Shown: positions 18,994-29,491 of the stretch, in pieces | Numbering within the stretch: position 1 is the first letter of the stretch | Layout of the letters: every line of letters starts with the position of its first letter | Source: a candidate division CSSED10-310 bacterium | Lineage (GTDB): Bacteria; CSSED10-310; JAFGJC01 | Direction of reading: 5' to 3' | Length of the DNA: 64,000 nucleotides | Assembly (NCBI GenBank): GCA_016927905.1 | Contig: JAFGLW010000002.1 | Coordinates: 1-64,000 of the forward strand | Notes under the pieces: model-generated | Databases searched by the model: none | Seen by the model: the letters and a program-made list of their open reading frames with translations, nothing else | Told to the model about the DNA's origin: nothing | Program-made: the position numbers and the translations under genes

Positions 18994-20367
18994 TTATTTT
19001 GACACAAAAAACACGGGAACCATTCCGCCGCCCTGGTGGACGTTGATGATACTGCCGGTGGCGGCCCGGACGAAAGCTCCGGCAAACTCCCCGTCATGGG
19101 ACCAAAGATTCAGATTCACGTTCTTTGGCTCAAATCCCTCGAATCTGCCGTCCCGAACGATGGGGAAATCTTCCCGCGGAATCTCGACCAGGTCCTGAAC
19201 GGTGTAGACGATTCCCTCGTTCATGGATTTGTCGATGAGTGATTCCCAGTCGCTGGACCGGGCCGACCTGCCGACCATGACACCGAATCCGCCGTAACCG
19301 TCGTTCGGTTTCAGGACAAACCGGTCCTTGTTCCGGCGAACGAACGGAATCATGTCGATTTCGGTTTCGTGGTATGTAGTTGAGCCTTCCAGGAGTGTTC
19401 GGGTCCAGGGAATATGCCGGGCGTGGCAGCTTTGTTCCTCTGCGGAAAAATAATGCGCGTACCGGCTGTCACTCAGTATCTCCAGAATCGATTTCCAATC
19501 CCCGCTGGCAGCGCTGACCGGATTGATGAAACACACCGCCTGATCTCTCAGGGCCTGGACCAGTTGCTGGGAGTCTTCCCAGTAGGGATCCAGAATAACG
19601 TCGTCGATCGCATCCCGGTAAATCAGGTGGATGATGTCCCCGTTCAAAGTCAGGTGACGGCCGTCATATTCGAAATCCCGCGGATCGCCGAACTCCGTTT
19701 TATACCCCATGGCCCGGTAATATTCCACGAACGCCAGGAAATCACCCAGAACAGTGGAGTCCCGCTTGCAGACGAACGAGATATTGGGTTTGGCTTCCGG
19801 TTGAATGCCCTTGTTCCGGCACCACTGCCCGTATTTCTTGAAGAAAGTCCGGAAATGGGATTTCACCAGCCAGTCGACATGGAACCGGTACTGTTTGGCC
19901 ATCTGCTGAATAACCGGTAAACCCAGGAACATTTCCAGCATCTGATCGTGCCATCCCATACCGCTGGGGTCACCGCAGTTGTATTCCAGAAGTTTCAGTT
20001 CGCCGGTCTGGGGAATGTAGAAGACATCCAGCCGGTTGATAATCTGGTGGCCGGGATATCCCGGGTCGATGGATGCCAGGTCTGCGGTACGTCCCGCAAG
20101 CCGGATCTGTTCCTTGAAAAGCCCCTCTTCGAAATACAGCGTTCCGATTTTATTCAGGGAGGCGATCAGCAGGCGGGTCACTTTGTCAAAAAGGGGCCGG
20201 GCCGCCTGTTCGACGAAATAAGGTTTCAAGAACGTGGGAAACAGTTTCCCGTCCATGAACATGTTTTTCCCGGCCATCTGGCCGGCGAGACTTTCCATCT
20301 GGGGACCCGGTCCGGTTTTTTCCAGGGTTTCACCGAAGACGCGGTTTACTTCCTTCAGAAGACTCAT
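18994..20367 (-). CDS. Circularly permuted ATP-grasp-like protein
   Basis: ELKLLEYNCGDPSGMGW...FVLKPNDGYGGFGVMVG...NVNLNLWSHDGEFAGAFVRAATGSIINVHQGGGMVPVF. Confidence 0.6.
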   Translation of the reverse strand: MSLLKEVNRVFGETLEKTGPGPQMESLAGQMAGKNMFMDGKLFPTFLKPYFVEQAARPLFDKVTRLLIASLNKIGTLYFEEGLFKEQIRLAGRTADLASIDPGYPGHQIINRLDVFYIPQTGELKLLEYNCGDPSGMGWHDQMLEMFLGLPVIQQMAKQYRFHVDWLVKSHFRTFFKKYGQWCRNKGIQPEAKPNISFVCKRDSTVLGDFLAFVEYYRAMGYKTEFGDPRDFEYDGRHLTLNGDIIHLIYRDAIDDVILDPYWEDSQQLVQALRDQAVCFINPVSAASGDWKSILEILSDSRYAHYFSAEEQSCHARHIPWTRTLLEGSTTYHETEIDMIPFVRRNKDRFVLKPNDGYGGFGVMVGRSARSSDWESLIDKSMNEGIVYTVQDLVEIPREDFPIVRDGRFEGFEPKNVNLNLWSHDGEFAGAFVRAATGSIINVHQGGGMVPVFFVSK

Positions 20368-20488
20368 GGGATCACTCCTTTCAAAGTCGGTTCTTCAAGT
20401 ATCTCATCACCGGCAGAGAAGGATATCAGCGGACCGGTCAAAATGAAAGGTGCAGGATCCGGAGGAAATCGACGGATCCGGGATTAAA

Positions 20489-22123
20489 TCAAGTTTCCCC
20501 GGCGGGATTCAACACTTTGTATATTATCCTGCCGAGTTCTTCAGCCTGGTATGGTTTGGCCAGAAATCCCTGAAAACCGTAGTTTCTGAAATTGGAAAGG
20601 ATCGGATCGGTCAAATACCCGCTGGAAACAATGGCTTTCAGATCGGGATCGAATGCTTTGAGCCGGGTAACCGCTTCCGCTCCGCCCATCCCTCCCGGAA
20701 CGGTCAGATCCATGATCACCAGATCGAACCGGTCATTCTGCTCGGAAGCCAGGATATAGTTCCGGATCGCCTCCCCTCCGGTGCATGCATATTCCACCCG
20801 GTATCCCAGATCCTTCAGCATCATACCGGCGGCTTCCCGGACGATTTTTTCATCGTCCATGAACAGAATACGGCCTTCTCCCCGTTGCATCCGGCCCTCG
20901 GGAACGATTTTGTCCCGAACCGGTTTGTCTGTCGCCGGGATATACACAACGGCTGTCGTTCCTTTTCCCGGTTTGGAATCCAGGGTGATATGGCCCTGGT
21001 GTCGTTTGATGATGGAATAACTGGTTGCCAGACCCAGTCCGGATCCCATTGTCTTGGTTGTAAAATATGGGTCGAACACTCTGGGCAGGTCCTCCTCTGA
21101 AATTCCGGAACCCTCGTCCCGAATGGAAATGCGGACGTAACGGTCACCGGACAGAAAATCGGAGTATTCGGGAGTGCGTTCAATGTTCTCGCAGCGTATC
21201 GATATATTCCCGGATTCCGGCATTGCCTGGACCGAATTGATAACCAGGTTGTTGATGACCTGACTGATCTGTCCGATATCAATTTCCACCGGCCAGCATT
21301 CCACCGGGAAATCAAATTCGCAGGTGATTGCAGTCCCTCTCAGAACAAGCTCGGTGGAATCCCGAACGACATCATGAAGATAAGTCACGGTCTTGATGGG
21401 TTCGCCGCCTTTTGAAAAGGTCAGCAGCTGACGGGTCAACCCCGTGGCCCTGAAGGAGGCTTCTTCCGCTTTACGGAGCAGTTCCCCGATGCGGGATTCA
21501 GGAGGAGTCAGTTTACCGGCGATGTTGATATAGCCCAGGATCCCGGTCAGGATATTGTTGAAATCATGGGCGATCCCTCCCGCCAGAAGCCCGATGGATT
21601 CCAGCTTGCTGGCGCGGAGCCGCTCCTCTTCCAGCCTCCTGAAATGGGTTATGTCGCGTATGATGCCCACGAGCACCTTGTTGTCCTGGTCATCCCGGAA
21701 AATGGCTTTCTTGGTCTCGATGACATGGGTTTCGCCGGTTGAATCGGTGAACAGCTCCACATTGATGTTTTCTTTTTCGGAACGGAACACCTCGTCGTCC
21801 TTGGCCCAGAACACCTCGGCTTCCTCCTTGGGGAAAAAGTCAAAATCAGATTTCCCCAGAAGCTCTTCTTTGGTATATCCCATGAATTCGCAGTAGGCTA
21901 TGTTCAGGATGATCCACCGGTGCTGTTCGTCTTTCACAAAAATGGGATCCGGGATCGCGTTGATGATATTATCCAGAAACTGCTGCAACTGATTGTTTTT
22001 CAATGAGTTTTCTGTAGTCGGCAGTGTTGACGGGCGGTGATTTCCCGCAGCCTGGATTTTGGCTTTCAGCCGGGCGATCTGCTTCTTCAAGACTTCGATT
22101 GTCGCATCGGCATCGCCGGACAT
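20489..22123 (-). CDS. PAS-domain hybrid sensor histidine kinase/response regulator
   Basis: PAS (YCEFMGYTKEELLGKSDFDFFP), H-box GLLAGGIAHDFNNILTGILG, G-box MGSGLGLATSYSIIKRHQG, receiver LVIMDLTVPGGMGG. Confidence 0.9.
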   Translation of the reverse strand: MSGDADATIEVLKKQIARLKAKIQAAGNHRPSTLPTTENSLKNNQLQQFLDNIINAIPDPIFVKDEQHRWIILNIAYCEFMGYTKEELLGKSDFDFFPKEEAEVFWAKDDEVFRSEKENINVELFTDSTGETHVIETKKAIFRDDQDNKVLVGIIRDITHFRRLEEERLRASKLESIGLLAGGIAHDFNNILTGILGYINIAGKLTPPESRIGELLRKAEEASFRATGLTRQLLTFSKGGEPIKTVTYLHDVVRDSTELVLRGTAITCEFDFPVECWPVEIDIGQISQVINNLVINSVQAMPESGNISIRCENIERTPEYSDFLSGDRYVRISIRDEGSGISEEDLPRVFDPYFTTKTMGSGLGLATSYSIIKRHQGHITLDSKPGKGTTAVVYIPATDKPVRDKIVPEGRMQRGEGRILFMDDEKIVREAAGMMLKDLGYRVEYACTGGEAIRNYILASEQNDRFDLVIMDLTVPGGMGGAEAVTRLKAFDPDLKAIVSSGYLTDPILSNFRNYGFQGFLAKPYQAEELGRIIYKVLNPAGET

Positions 22124-22213
22124 GGCGTTTCCTCCCGGATCATGTATACCATCGATTATATCTGTTCTGATGTATTGTTCAAGGGGGAACCGTTTCACGG
22201 GGGAGTGAGCACT

Positions 22214-22241
22214 TTACCATTCGTGACGGTAAGTTTATAAT
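22214..22241 (+). promoter_or_regulatory. Sigma-70-type promoter for glgC
   Basis: TTACCA-N16-TATAAT. Confidence 0.45.
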
Positions 22242-22257
22242 ACGGGTAGATCTTGTC

Positions 22258-23568
22258 GTGAAAACGAACCGCTGTCGCGGGAAACACGGCGGTGAGGAGA
22301 TCCGGAGAGTGGCGGATTTGTCGGCAGTTGCGATTATCATGGGTGGCGGCAGGGGCACCCGGCTGTATCCCCTGACCCGGAACCGGGCGAAACCGGCGGT
22401 GCCTCTGGCGGGGCAGTACCGGCTGATCGACATTCCCATCAGCAACTGCATCAATTCCGGAATGAAGAAGATCTACATCCTGACCCAGTTTCTCACCACA
22501 TCTCTTCACAAGCACGTTTACAAAACCTACCAGTTCGATATTTTTTCCCAGGGATTCCTGGAACTGCTCCCGGCCGAACAGACGATTACCAGCTCGGAAT
22601 GGTATCAGGGCACGGCGGATGCTGTACGGCGTCAGATGCACCGATTTTTGCATACGGGAGCGGAGGAGGCGCTGATACTGGCGGGAGATCATTTATACCG
22701 GATGGATTACCGGGAGTTTCTCGGGTTTCACCGGGATACGGGCGCGGATTGCACACTGGCTGCCATACCGGTCGGCAGAAGGGATGTATCCTCCTACGGG
22801 ATTTTAAAGGCGGACGGCGAATACCGGGTTACCCGGTTTCATGAAAAACCAACCGATCCCGGGCTTCTGACCGAACTCAAAACCCGTCCGGAGGATGATA
22901 AACCGTGGCTGGCATCGATGGGTATTTATGTGTTCAGGATGAGTGAGCTGGTCAAACTGTTGAATGAAAATCCAAAGGCGGATTTCGGCCGGGATATCAT
23001 ACCGGACGCCATCAAGAACCGGCGCGTGTTTGCATACCCGTTCAAAGGATATTGGGCAGACATCGGGTCGATCTCTGTTTTTTATGAAACGAATATCTCC
23101 CTGACCCGGTTCGATGCGCCGTTTGATTTTTACGATCAGCATAAGCCGATTTATACCCGATCCCGGTTTCTTCCGGCGTCGTGGGCGGAAAAATGCCGTC
23201 TGGACCGGGCGGTCATCTGCAGCGGAAGCCGGTTGCAGAATGCCGAAGTGGAGGAAAGCATCATCGGATTGAGAAGTGTTGTCCGATCAGGTGCATATCT
23301 GAAGCGGGTGGTGATGATGGGTGCGGATTTCTTCGAATCGGATCATGAGAAGGAAACCTGCAGATCCGATGGCGTCCCGCCCATCGGTGTGGGTCGGAAT
23401 ACCCGGATTGACCGGGCGATCATCGACAAGAACGCCCGGATCGGCAACGACGTCATGATCCGTTCACATCAGGGCGAACCAGATCTGGAAAAAGAAAATT
23501 ATGTTATCCGTGACGGTATTGTGGTCATCCCCAAGAACTCGGTGATACCCAGCGGATCTCGGATTTAA
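22258..23568 (+). CDS. glgC: Glucose-1-phosphate adenylyltransferase
   Basis: [53 protein letters not shown]; alternative GTG start at 22309 has a better SD (GAGGAG). Confidence 0.9.
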   Translation: MKTNRCRGKHGGEEIRRVADLSAVAIIMGGGRGTRLYPLTRNRAKPAVPLAGQYRLIDIPISNCINSGMKKIYILTQFLTTSLHKHVYKTYQFDIFSQGFLELLPAEQTITSSEWYQGTADAVRRQMHRFLHTGAEEALILAGDHLYRMDYREFLGFHRDTGADCTLAAIPVGRRDVSSYGILKADGEYRVTRFHEKPTDPGLLTELKTRPEDDKPWLASMGIYVFRMSELVKLLNENPKADFGRDIIPDAIKNRRVFAYPFKGYWADIGSISVFYETNISLTRFDAPFDFYDQHKPIYTRSRFLPASWAEKCRLDRAVICSGSRLQNAEVEESIIGLRSVVRSGAYLKRVVMMGADFFESDHEKETCRSDGVPPIGVGRNTRIDRAIIDKNARIGNDVMIRSHQGEPDLEKENYVIRDGIVVIPKNSVIPSGSRI

Positions 23569-26192
23569 ACGGTTTCTTCGGATTTTCGGGCATCGAAATC
23601 AAACTTCAACCGGTCGTCTTCGACAGAAATCCGCAGGACACCGTTATCCGATACCGTGCCCGCGATGACAGCCCTGCCGATTTTGGTTTCGAGTTCCCGC
23701 TGTATCCAGCGTTTTAAAGGTCGCGCTCCGAACACCGGATCATATCCTTTCAAGGCGATCAGGGATTTTGCTCCAGGTGTGAGTTCCAGCGTGATGTTGC
23801 GGGCGGCGAGTCTGCGGTTCAAATCATTCATCTGCAGACTGACAATCTTCTCTATTTCAGAAAGCGTAAGGGGTTTGAACAGAACGACATCGTCCACCCG
23901 GTTCAGGAATTCAGGCCGGAAATGCAGTCTCAGATCTTTGAGAACGCTTTCCTTGGCGTGCGGTTCGATCTGGCCTTCGGGAGTGATCCCGTCCAGGAGG
24001 TGCTGGGAGCCGATGTTACTGGTCATGATGATGACCGTGTTTTTGAAATCCACGGTGCGTCCGTGACTGTCGGTCACACGGCCGTCATCCAGAATCTGCA
24101 GCAGTATATTGAAGGCATCGTGATGCGCCTTCTCGATCTCATCGAATAAAACGACACAATAGGGTCGCCGGCGAACCGCTTCGGTCAGCTGCCCACCCTC
24201 TTCGTATCCCACATAACCCGGAGGGGCACCGATCAACCGGGACACATTGTGTTTTTCCATGTATTCGGACATATCGATTCGAATAATGTTGTCTTCGGAG
24301 TCAAACAGGGCTTCCGCCAGCGTTTTGGCCAGCTCGGTCTTCCCGACTCCGGTCGGACCCAGAAAGATGAAGGATCCGATGGGTCTGCGGGGATCCTTGA
24401 TTCCCGCCCGGGTTCGAATCACCGCGTCCGCCACCAGCCCGACCGCTTCATCCTGGCCGACAACCCGCCGGTGCAGGATTTCGTCCAGTTTCAACAGCTT
24501 CTCCCGTTCCCCCTCCATCAATCGGCTGACCGGAATACCGGTCCATCTGGATACGATATCCGCGATTTCGTCTTCGGTGACTTCTTCCCGGAGCAGCCGG
24601 TCGCCGTTCTGGCGATCCTGCAGTTTTTTCTCCATTTCCCCGAGCTGTTGTTCCAGGGCGTTCAATTTGCCGTATTTCAGTTCCGCCGCCCGGTTCAGAT
24701 CGTATTCCCGCTCCGCCTTTTCGATGTCCGAACGGACCTGTTCGATCTGTTCCCGCAGTGATTGAACTGCGGAAATTATTTCTTTTTCGGATTCCCATTG
24801 AACCCGCATGGCATCCGCTTCCGTTCTCAAATCGACGATTTCCCTTCGGAGCGTTTCCAGTCGGGATCTGCTGGCCTTGTCTTTTTCTTTTTTCAGCGCC
24901 GCCTCTTCAATCTCCAGCTGCATGATTTTCCGGGTTACCACATCCAGTGCGGTGGGCATGGAATCAATCTCCGTGCGGATCATGGCGCAGGCTTCGTCCA
25001 CCAGGTCGATCGCCTTGTCCGGCAGGAACCGGTCGGAGATGTACCGGTTGGACAGCACGGTGGCGGCGACCAGTGCGCTGTCCTGTATCCGGACGCCGTG
25101 ATGCACTTCAAACCGCTCTTTCAGACCTCTCAGGATGGAAATGCTATCTTCGACTGAGGGCTGTTCCACCTTGACCGGTTGAAACCGGCGTTCCAGGGCG
25201 GCGTCCTTTTCGATGTATCTCCGGTATTCATCCAGGGTCGTTGCGCCGATACAATGAAGTTCACCCCGGGCCAGCATTGGTTTGAGCATGTTTCCGGCAT
25301 CGATAGCGCCCTCCGCCCGGCCGGTGCCCACAATGGTATGCAGTTCGTCGATGAACATCAGAATACGGCCTTCGCTGTCTTTGATTTCCTTCAGGACGGC
25401 TTTCAGGCGTTCTTCGAATTCACCCCGGTATTTGGCGCCGGCTATCAGCGCTCCCATATCCAGCGCAAAAATGGTTTTTTCCTTCAATCCTTCCGGGACA
25501 TCCCGCCGGACGATACGATGTGCCAGGCCCTCCACAATGGCCGTCTTGCCAACCCCCGGTTCCCCGATCAGAACCGGATTGTTCTTGGTTTTCCGGGATA
25601 ATATGCGGATCACCCGTCGGATTTCGGTGTCCCGGCCGATGACCGGATCCAGTTTCCCTTTCTGGGCCTCCTCGACCAGATCCCTACCGTACAGTTTCAA
25701 TGCTTCGTATGTGGTTTCAGGATTGGGGCCCTGAACCCGCTGGGATCCGCGCACGTCAGCGAGCGCTTGCAGAAAACGGTCCCGAGTGATCCCGAATTCA
25801 CGGAACAGCCGCCCCGCAAATCCGGTCTCATCATCCATCATGGGCAGCACGAGATGCTCCACAGATACATACTCGTCATTCAATCTCCGGGCTTCCTGTT
25901 CCGCATCGGCCAGGAGTCGGTTCAATTTCTGGGTGACATACACGTTCCCCGGTTCGGCACCCGGTCCGGAGATCCGGGGTCGGCGTTCCAGTTCTTTGAG
26001 CAACCGATCCAGGAAGGTTTCAAGCGGGATATCCATTTTTTTCAGAAGCCTGGGAAGCAGGCCCTGGGTCTGCTCCAGCAGCGCCAGCAGCAGGTGTTCG
26101 GTGTCGATTTCGACATGATCGTACCGTGCGGCCTTGCCCTGCGCGTCATGCAGGGCTTCCTGGGATTTCTGGGTCAGTCGGTTGATATCCAT
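23565..26192 (-). CDS. clpB: ATP-dependent chaperone ClpB
   Basis: Two Walker A motifs [15 protein letters not shown] and [16 protein letters not shown]; middle coiled coil. Confidence 0.97.
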   Translation of the reverse strand: MDINRLTQKSQEALHDAQGKAARYDHVEIDTEHLLLALLEQTQGLLPRLLKKMDIPLETFLDRLLKELERRPRISGPGAEPGNVYVTQKLNRLLADAEQEARRLNDEYVSVEHLVLPMMDDETGFAGRLFREFGITRDRFLQALADVRGSQRVQGPNPETTYEALKLYGRDLVEEAQKGKLDPVIGRDTEIRRVIRILSRKTKNNPVLIGEPGVGKTAIVEGLAHRIVRRDVPEGLKEKTIFALDMGALIAGAKYRGEFEERLKAVLKEIKDSEGRILMFIDELHTIVGTGRAEGAIDAGNMLKPMLARGELHCIGATTLDEYRRYIEKDAALERRFQPVKVEQPSVEDSISILRGLKERFEVHHGVRIQDSALVAATVLSNRYISDRFLPDKAIDLVDEACAMIRTEIDSMPTALDVVTRKIMQLEIEEAALKKEKDKASRSRLETLRREIVDLRTEADAMRVQWESEKEIISAVQSLREQIEQVRSDIEKAEREYDLNRAAELKYGKLNALEQQLGEMEKKLQDRQNGDRLLREEVTEDEIADIVSRWTGIPVSRLMEGEREKLLKLDEILHRRVVGQDEAVGLVADAVIRTRAGIKDPRRPIGSFIFLGPTGVGKTELAKTLAEALFDSEDNIIRIDMSEYMEKHNVSRLIGAPPGYVGYEEGGQLTEAVRRRPYCVVLFDEIEKAHHDAFNILLQILDDGRVTDSHGRTVDFKNTVIIMTSNIGSQHLLDGITPEGQIEPHAKESVLKDLRLHFRPEFLNRVDDVVLFKPLTLSEIEKIVSLQMNDLNRRLAARNITLELTPGAKSLIALKGYDPVFGARPLKRWIQRELETKIGRAVIAGTVSDNGVLRISVEDDRLKFDFDARKSEETV

Positions 26193-26226
26193 TTCGGAGC
26201 ACTTTCCTGTTGAGAATCCCCGCGGG

Positions 26227-28170
26227 TCATTTCGCGGATTTCTTTCGTCGGGAACCGGTGGAAGACGGTTTTTTCATGGTCAGGGATCGAGACAGAATCG
26301 AATCCATCCGTTTGATCATTTCCCTGGTATCCACGGGCAATCCGGCACTCATGGCGGCATGATCGTACAGCTGTTCCAGGACCGTTTGAGCGAATTCGGG
26401 ATCGGAGTCTTTCATTTTGAAGAGTTTCTGAATGGTCGAATGATCCGGATCGAATTCCAGGGTCCGTTTCATTGCGGGCACTTTGTCATGATTCAGCGAG
26501 TGCAGTAACTGCTGCATGGCGCCGGTGATCCGGCCTTCGGGATTCAGCAGAATCAGGGGGCTTCCCGACAACCGCCCGGATGGACGCGCATCCAGTATTT
26601 TATCCTGGAGAACCTTCCGGAACCAGTCGCCCATCTGTTTGAGATCTTCCCTGCCGGCCCGTTCCCTGCCGGGTTCATCTGTTCCGGTCGGGACGGGCGG
26701 GAGATCCAGTTTTTCAGATTCCGCGGAGATGATATTTTTGTCCCTGTAACTGGCCAGATGGGTCATTACAAAATCGTCCACCGGATCGAAATTGTATATG
26801 ATCTCGATATCCCGGGTCCTGAAAACTTCCATATACGGACCCGAGTCGATCGATTTCCGGTCGAATCCGGTGATGAAATATATTTCTTTCTGGGTATCCG
26901 GCATCCGCTCAACATACTGATCCAGGGATATGGTTTCACCCGGAGCGGTCTTGGAGGTTTCGAAACGCAGCAACCGGCTCAGCGCTTCCCGGTGATCAGG
27001 ATCCGTCACGATTCCCTCCTTGATGAACCCGCCGAAGGTTTTCCAGAAGATGCCGTACTGTTTTGGATCGTCCCGGATCATTTCGTCGAGATGCTTGATG
27101 AATTTGGAAGTGAGAGCCCGGTTAATTTTCCGGACGAGTGCGCTGTCCTGCATGGTTTCCCTGGATATGTTTAGGGGAATGTCCTCGCTGTCGACAATCC
27201 CGTGCAGAAAGCGGAGCCAGGCCGGTAAAATCTCCCTGGCATGCCGCTCGATCAGAACCTTCCGGCAATGCAGATCGACATTCAGATCGAGTTTGCCGAA
27301 ACCGAACCGTTCCAGATTTTCACCGGGAATAAAAAGCAGGGCATTCAGCGAAAGGGGCGCATCGGTTGAAAAATGCAGCCAATCCAGAGGTTCCTCCTGG
27401 ACAGCGGAGATGAACTTGTAAAATTCCACGTATTCCTGCTTCTTGATCTCATTCCGGTTCCGGGTCCAGATGGCTTCCACCGTATTGATCTTTTCCTTGT
27501 TTACCAGAATGGGGAACGGCACGAAATTGGAGTATTTGTTGATGGCCCGGCGTATCCGGTAGGAGCTGGCATATTCCGTGGCGTCAGATTTCAATTCCAA
27601 AATGACGGTCGTTCCTCTGGACAGGCCGTCCCGTGGAACAATGGAATAGCCTCCCGACCCGGTACTGGACCATTCATACCCCTGGGAATCCGGGCGGAAG
27701 GAACGCGTCTTGACTCTGATTTTATCCGCCACCATGAAAGCGGAATAGAAACCGACACCGAACTGCCCGATCAGATTGATATCTTGTTTGATGTTTTCGG
27801 CGAGCTGTTTCATGAATTCGATGGAACCGGAATGGGCAATGCTTCCCAGGTTTTCAATCAGTTCCTCCCGGGTCATGCCGATACCGGTATCGGTGATCGT
27901 GAACAGCCTGTTGGCTTCGTCCAGGTCAATCTCGATCTTGAGGGGAAGATCCGCCACGGTTCTGGATGTGTCGGTAAGGGCCAGATGCCGGATCTTTTCC
28001 AGCGCATCCGCCGCATTCGAAACCAACTCCCGGATGAAAATTTCCCGGTCCGTATACAGGGAATTGATCACGATATCCAGGACATTCGCCACTTCCGCTT
28101 GAAATGTATGGATTTCCACTCCGTTTTCCACCCGGTCCGAAGACTTTTCAGGGTTCGTTTTTTTCGGCAT
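26227..28170 (-). CDS. htpG: Molecular chaperone HtpG (Hsp90)
   Basis: [67 protein letters not shown]. Confidence 0.97.
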   Translation of the reverse strand: MPKKTNPEKSSDRVENGVEIHTFQAEVANVLDIVINSLYTDREIFIRELVSNAADALEKIRHLALTDTSRTVADLPLKIEIDLDEANRLFTITDTGIGMTREELIENLGSIAHSGSIEFMKQLAENIKQDINLIGQFGVGFYSAFMVADKIRVKTRSFRPDSQGYEWSSTGSGGYSIVPRDGLSRGTTVILELKSDATEYASSYRIRRAINKYSNFVPFPILVNKEKINTVEAIWTRNRNEIKKQEYVEFYKFISAVQEEPLDWLHFSTDAPLSLNALLFIPGENLERFGFGKLDLNVDLHCRKVLIERHAREILPAWLRFLHGIVDSEDIPLNISRETMQDSALVRKINRALTSKFIKHLDEMIRDDPKQYGIFWKTFGGFIKEGIVTDPDHREALSRLLRFETSKTAPGETISLDQYVERMPDTQKEIYFITGFDRKSIDSGPYMEVFRTRDIEIIYNFDPVDDFVMTHLASYRDKNIISAESEKLDLPPVPTGTDEPGRERAGREDLKQMGDWFRKVLQDKILDARPSGRLSGSPLILLNPEGRITGAMQQLLHSLNHDKVPAMKRTLEFDPDHSTIQKLFKMKDSDPEFAQTVLEQLYDHAAMSAGLPVDTREMIKRMDSILSRSLTMKKPSSTGSRRKKSAK

Positions 28171-28202
28171 ATCAATCTCCCTTCATTCCGTTTATTTAGA
28201 TC

Positions 28203-28247
28203 AAAAAACACAGCGGCCGGCAATACCGCTCCGGAAGTATTGCCGGC
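28203..28247 (-). terminator. Rho-independent terminator-like hairpin between hsp20 and htpG
   Basis: Perfect 11-bp inverted repeat gccggcaatac/gtattgccggc (28216-28226/28237-28247) followed on the minus strand by a T-run (28203-28208). Confidence 0.7.
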
Positions 28248-28273
28248 TCCTGCGCCTCCTGATCATTCCGGCA

Positions 28274-28660
28274 TCACCCGAGCTTGACCGGTATTTTCTT
28301 GGGCTTGGCTTGTTCCGCTTTCGGGATGTCGATTTTCAGAACGCCATGTTTTATCTGTGCCTGGATACCGTCCGGATCCACCTGGTCGTTCAGTTCGAAT
28401 TGACGGAAATAATTTGCCAGAGCAAACTCCGTCAGGATCGCTTCGCCTTCGGGATTCAGGCCTGTCCTGCCTTCGATGGTCAGGACGCCCTTGTCGATGT
28501 GAACATTCACATCATCCTGTTTCACTCCCGGCATGTCGCACAGAACAGTGAGGCGATCATCGGTTTCGTAGATATCCACCGGCGGTCGAAGATAGCGTTC
28601 TTCCCCCCGGGTCGCCGGAATGGCTTTCTGTGTTTTCATCGGAACGGTTTTTTCTGTCAT
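28274..28660 (-). CDS. Hsp20/alpha-crystallin family small heat shock protein
   Basis: RPPVDIYETDDRLTVLCDMPGVKQDDVNVHIDKGVLTIEGRT...HGVLKIDIPKAE. Confidence 0.95.
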   Translation of the reverse strand: MTEKTVPMKTQKAIPATRGEERYLRPPVDIYETDDRLTVLCDMPGVKQDDVNVHIDKGVLTIEGRTGLNPEGEAILTEFALANYFRQFELNDQVDPDGIQAQIKHGVLKIDIPKAEQAKPKKIPVKLG

Positions 28661-28691
28661 GATGGTCTCCTTTCAACCCTCCGGAAAGGGA

Positions 28692-29150
28692 TTATCCTTC
28701 CTTGATGGCAATGTATTTGGGTTTTGCCGATTCCGCCTTCGGCAGGCTGATCGACAAGATGCCGTCGGTGTATGTGGCCGATACTTTTTTATCATCCACA
28801 AACGACGGCAGTTCCAGCGTCCGGATGAATTTGCCGGCTGCCCGTTCGCATCGATGGTAGTCATCCTGGTCGACCGCATCGCAGGTGCTGACCTTTTCAC
28901 CTGAAATGGTCAGCGTGTTACCCGTAACCGTCACTTCGATTTTCTTGGGATCCAGACCGGGAGCCAGAGCTTTGATGTCGTAGTGATCGCCATCTTCTGA
29001 GAGATTGATCATCGGGTACTGACGGGCTGCGATACCGGGCAGAAACGAGATCCGGGAAAACGGGAAATCCCAGGTATTCCAATCCCCGAAAATTCTGTCT
29101 AAATCCCGTTTCAACAAGTTCATCTCGTCGAAAACATTGACGTATCTCAT
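28692..29150 (-). CDS. Hsp20/alpha-crystallin family small heat shock protein
   Basis: MRYVNVFDEMNLLKRDLDRIFGD...PMINLSEDGDHYDIKALAPGLDPKKIEVTVTGNTLTISGEK; SD AAGGAGG upstream. Confidence 0.95.
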   Translation of the reverse strand: MRYVNVFDEMNLLKRDLDRIFGDWNTWDFPFSRISFLPGIAARQYPMINLSEDGDHYDIKALAPGLDPKKIEVTVTGNTLTISGEKVSTCDAVDQDDYHRCERAAGKFIRTLELPSFVDDKKVSATYTDGILSISLPKAESAKPKYIAIKEG

Positions 29151-29229
29151 GTGAACACCTCCTTGAATGTTGCAGGGTTTCGGGCAGGTTCTTTCCGAGA
29201 ACACCGCCGCTTTTTCACTCCTCCAATAA

Positions 29230-29245
29230 AGCAACCCCTGTGCCA
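29230..29245 (-). promoter_or_regulatory. Sigma-54 (-24/-12) promoter upstream of hsp20
   Basis: Minus strand TTGGCAC-AGGGG-TTGCT; matches TGGCAC-N5-TTGCW exactly. Confidence 0.75.
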
Positions 29246-29349
29246 ACCGGCACGAAACAATAAAAAACTTAAAATACAATAAGTTATCTAAGCCGATCGT
29301 CGAGTCGGCATTGGAAGTGGGTTTGAGATACGACGCTGCCGCGCCACAT

Positions 29350-29363
29350 CTGCGACGTCGCAG
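29350..29363. other. Perfect 14-bp palindrome ctgcgacgtcgcag in intergenic region
   Basis: Exact inverted repeat between divergent hsp20 and ornithine aminotransferase genes. Confidence 0.5.
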
Positions 29364-29491
29364 GGAAGCAGGACCGTCGCACCTGTCGGGAAATCAGCTT
29401 CCAGGCAGGGGGTTGTTTATTTCAATAGATTGGATACAATCGCCGCGGTTTGCAGTTTTCGGAAAGGATTTTTTTGCGAGGAGGTATCAGG

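Noticed and set aside
24408-24425. tRNA T-loop-like ggttcgaatc
   Set aside because: Lies within clpB coding sequence and no cloverleaf can be drawn; no tRNA or rRNA genes were found in the window.
15953-28287. Many long plus-strand ORFs (e.g. 18110..19198, 27373..28287) antisense to clpB, htpG and the PPDK-N gene
   Set aside because: GC-biased antisense shadows; the minus-strand proteins have clear family motifs.
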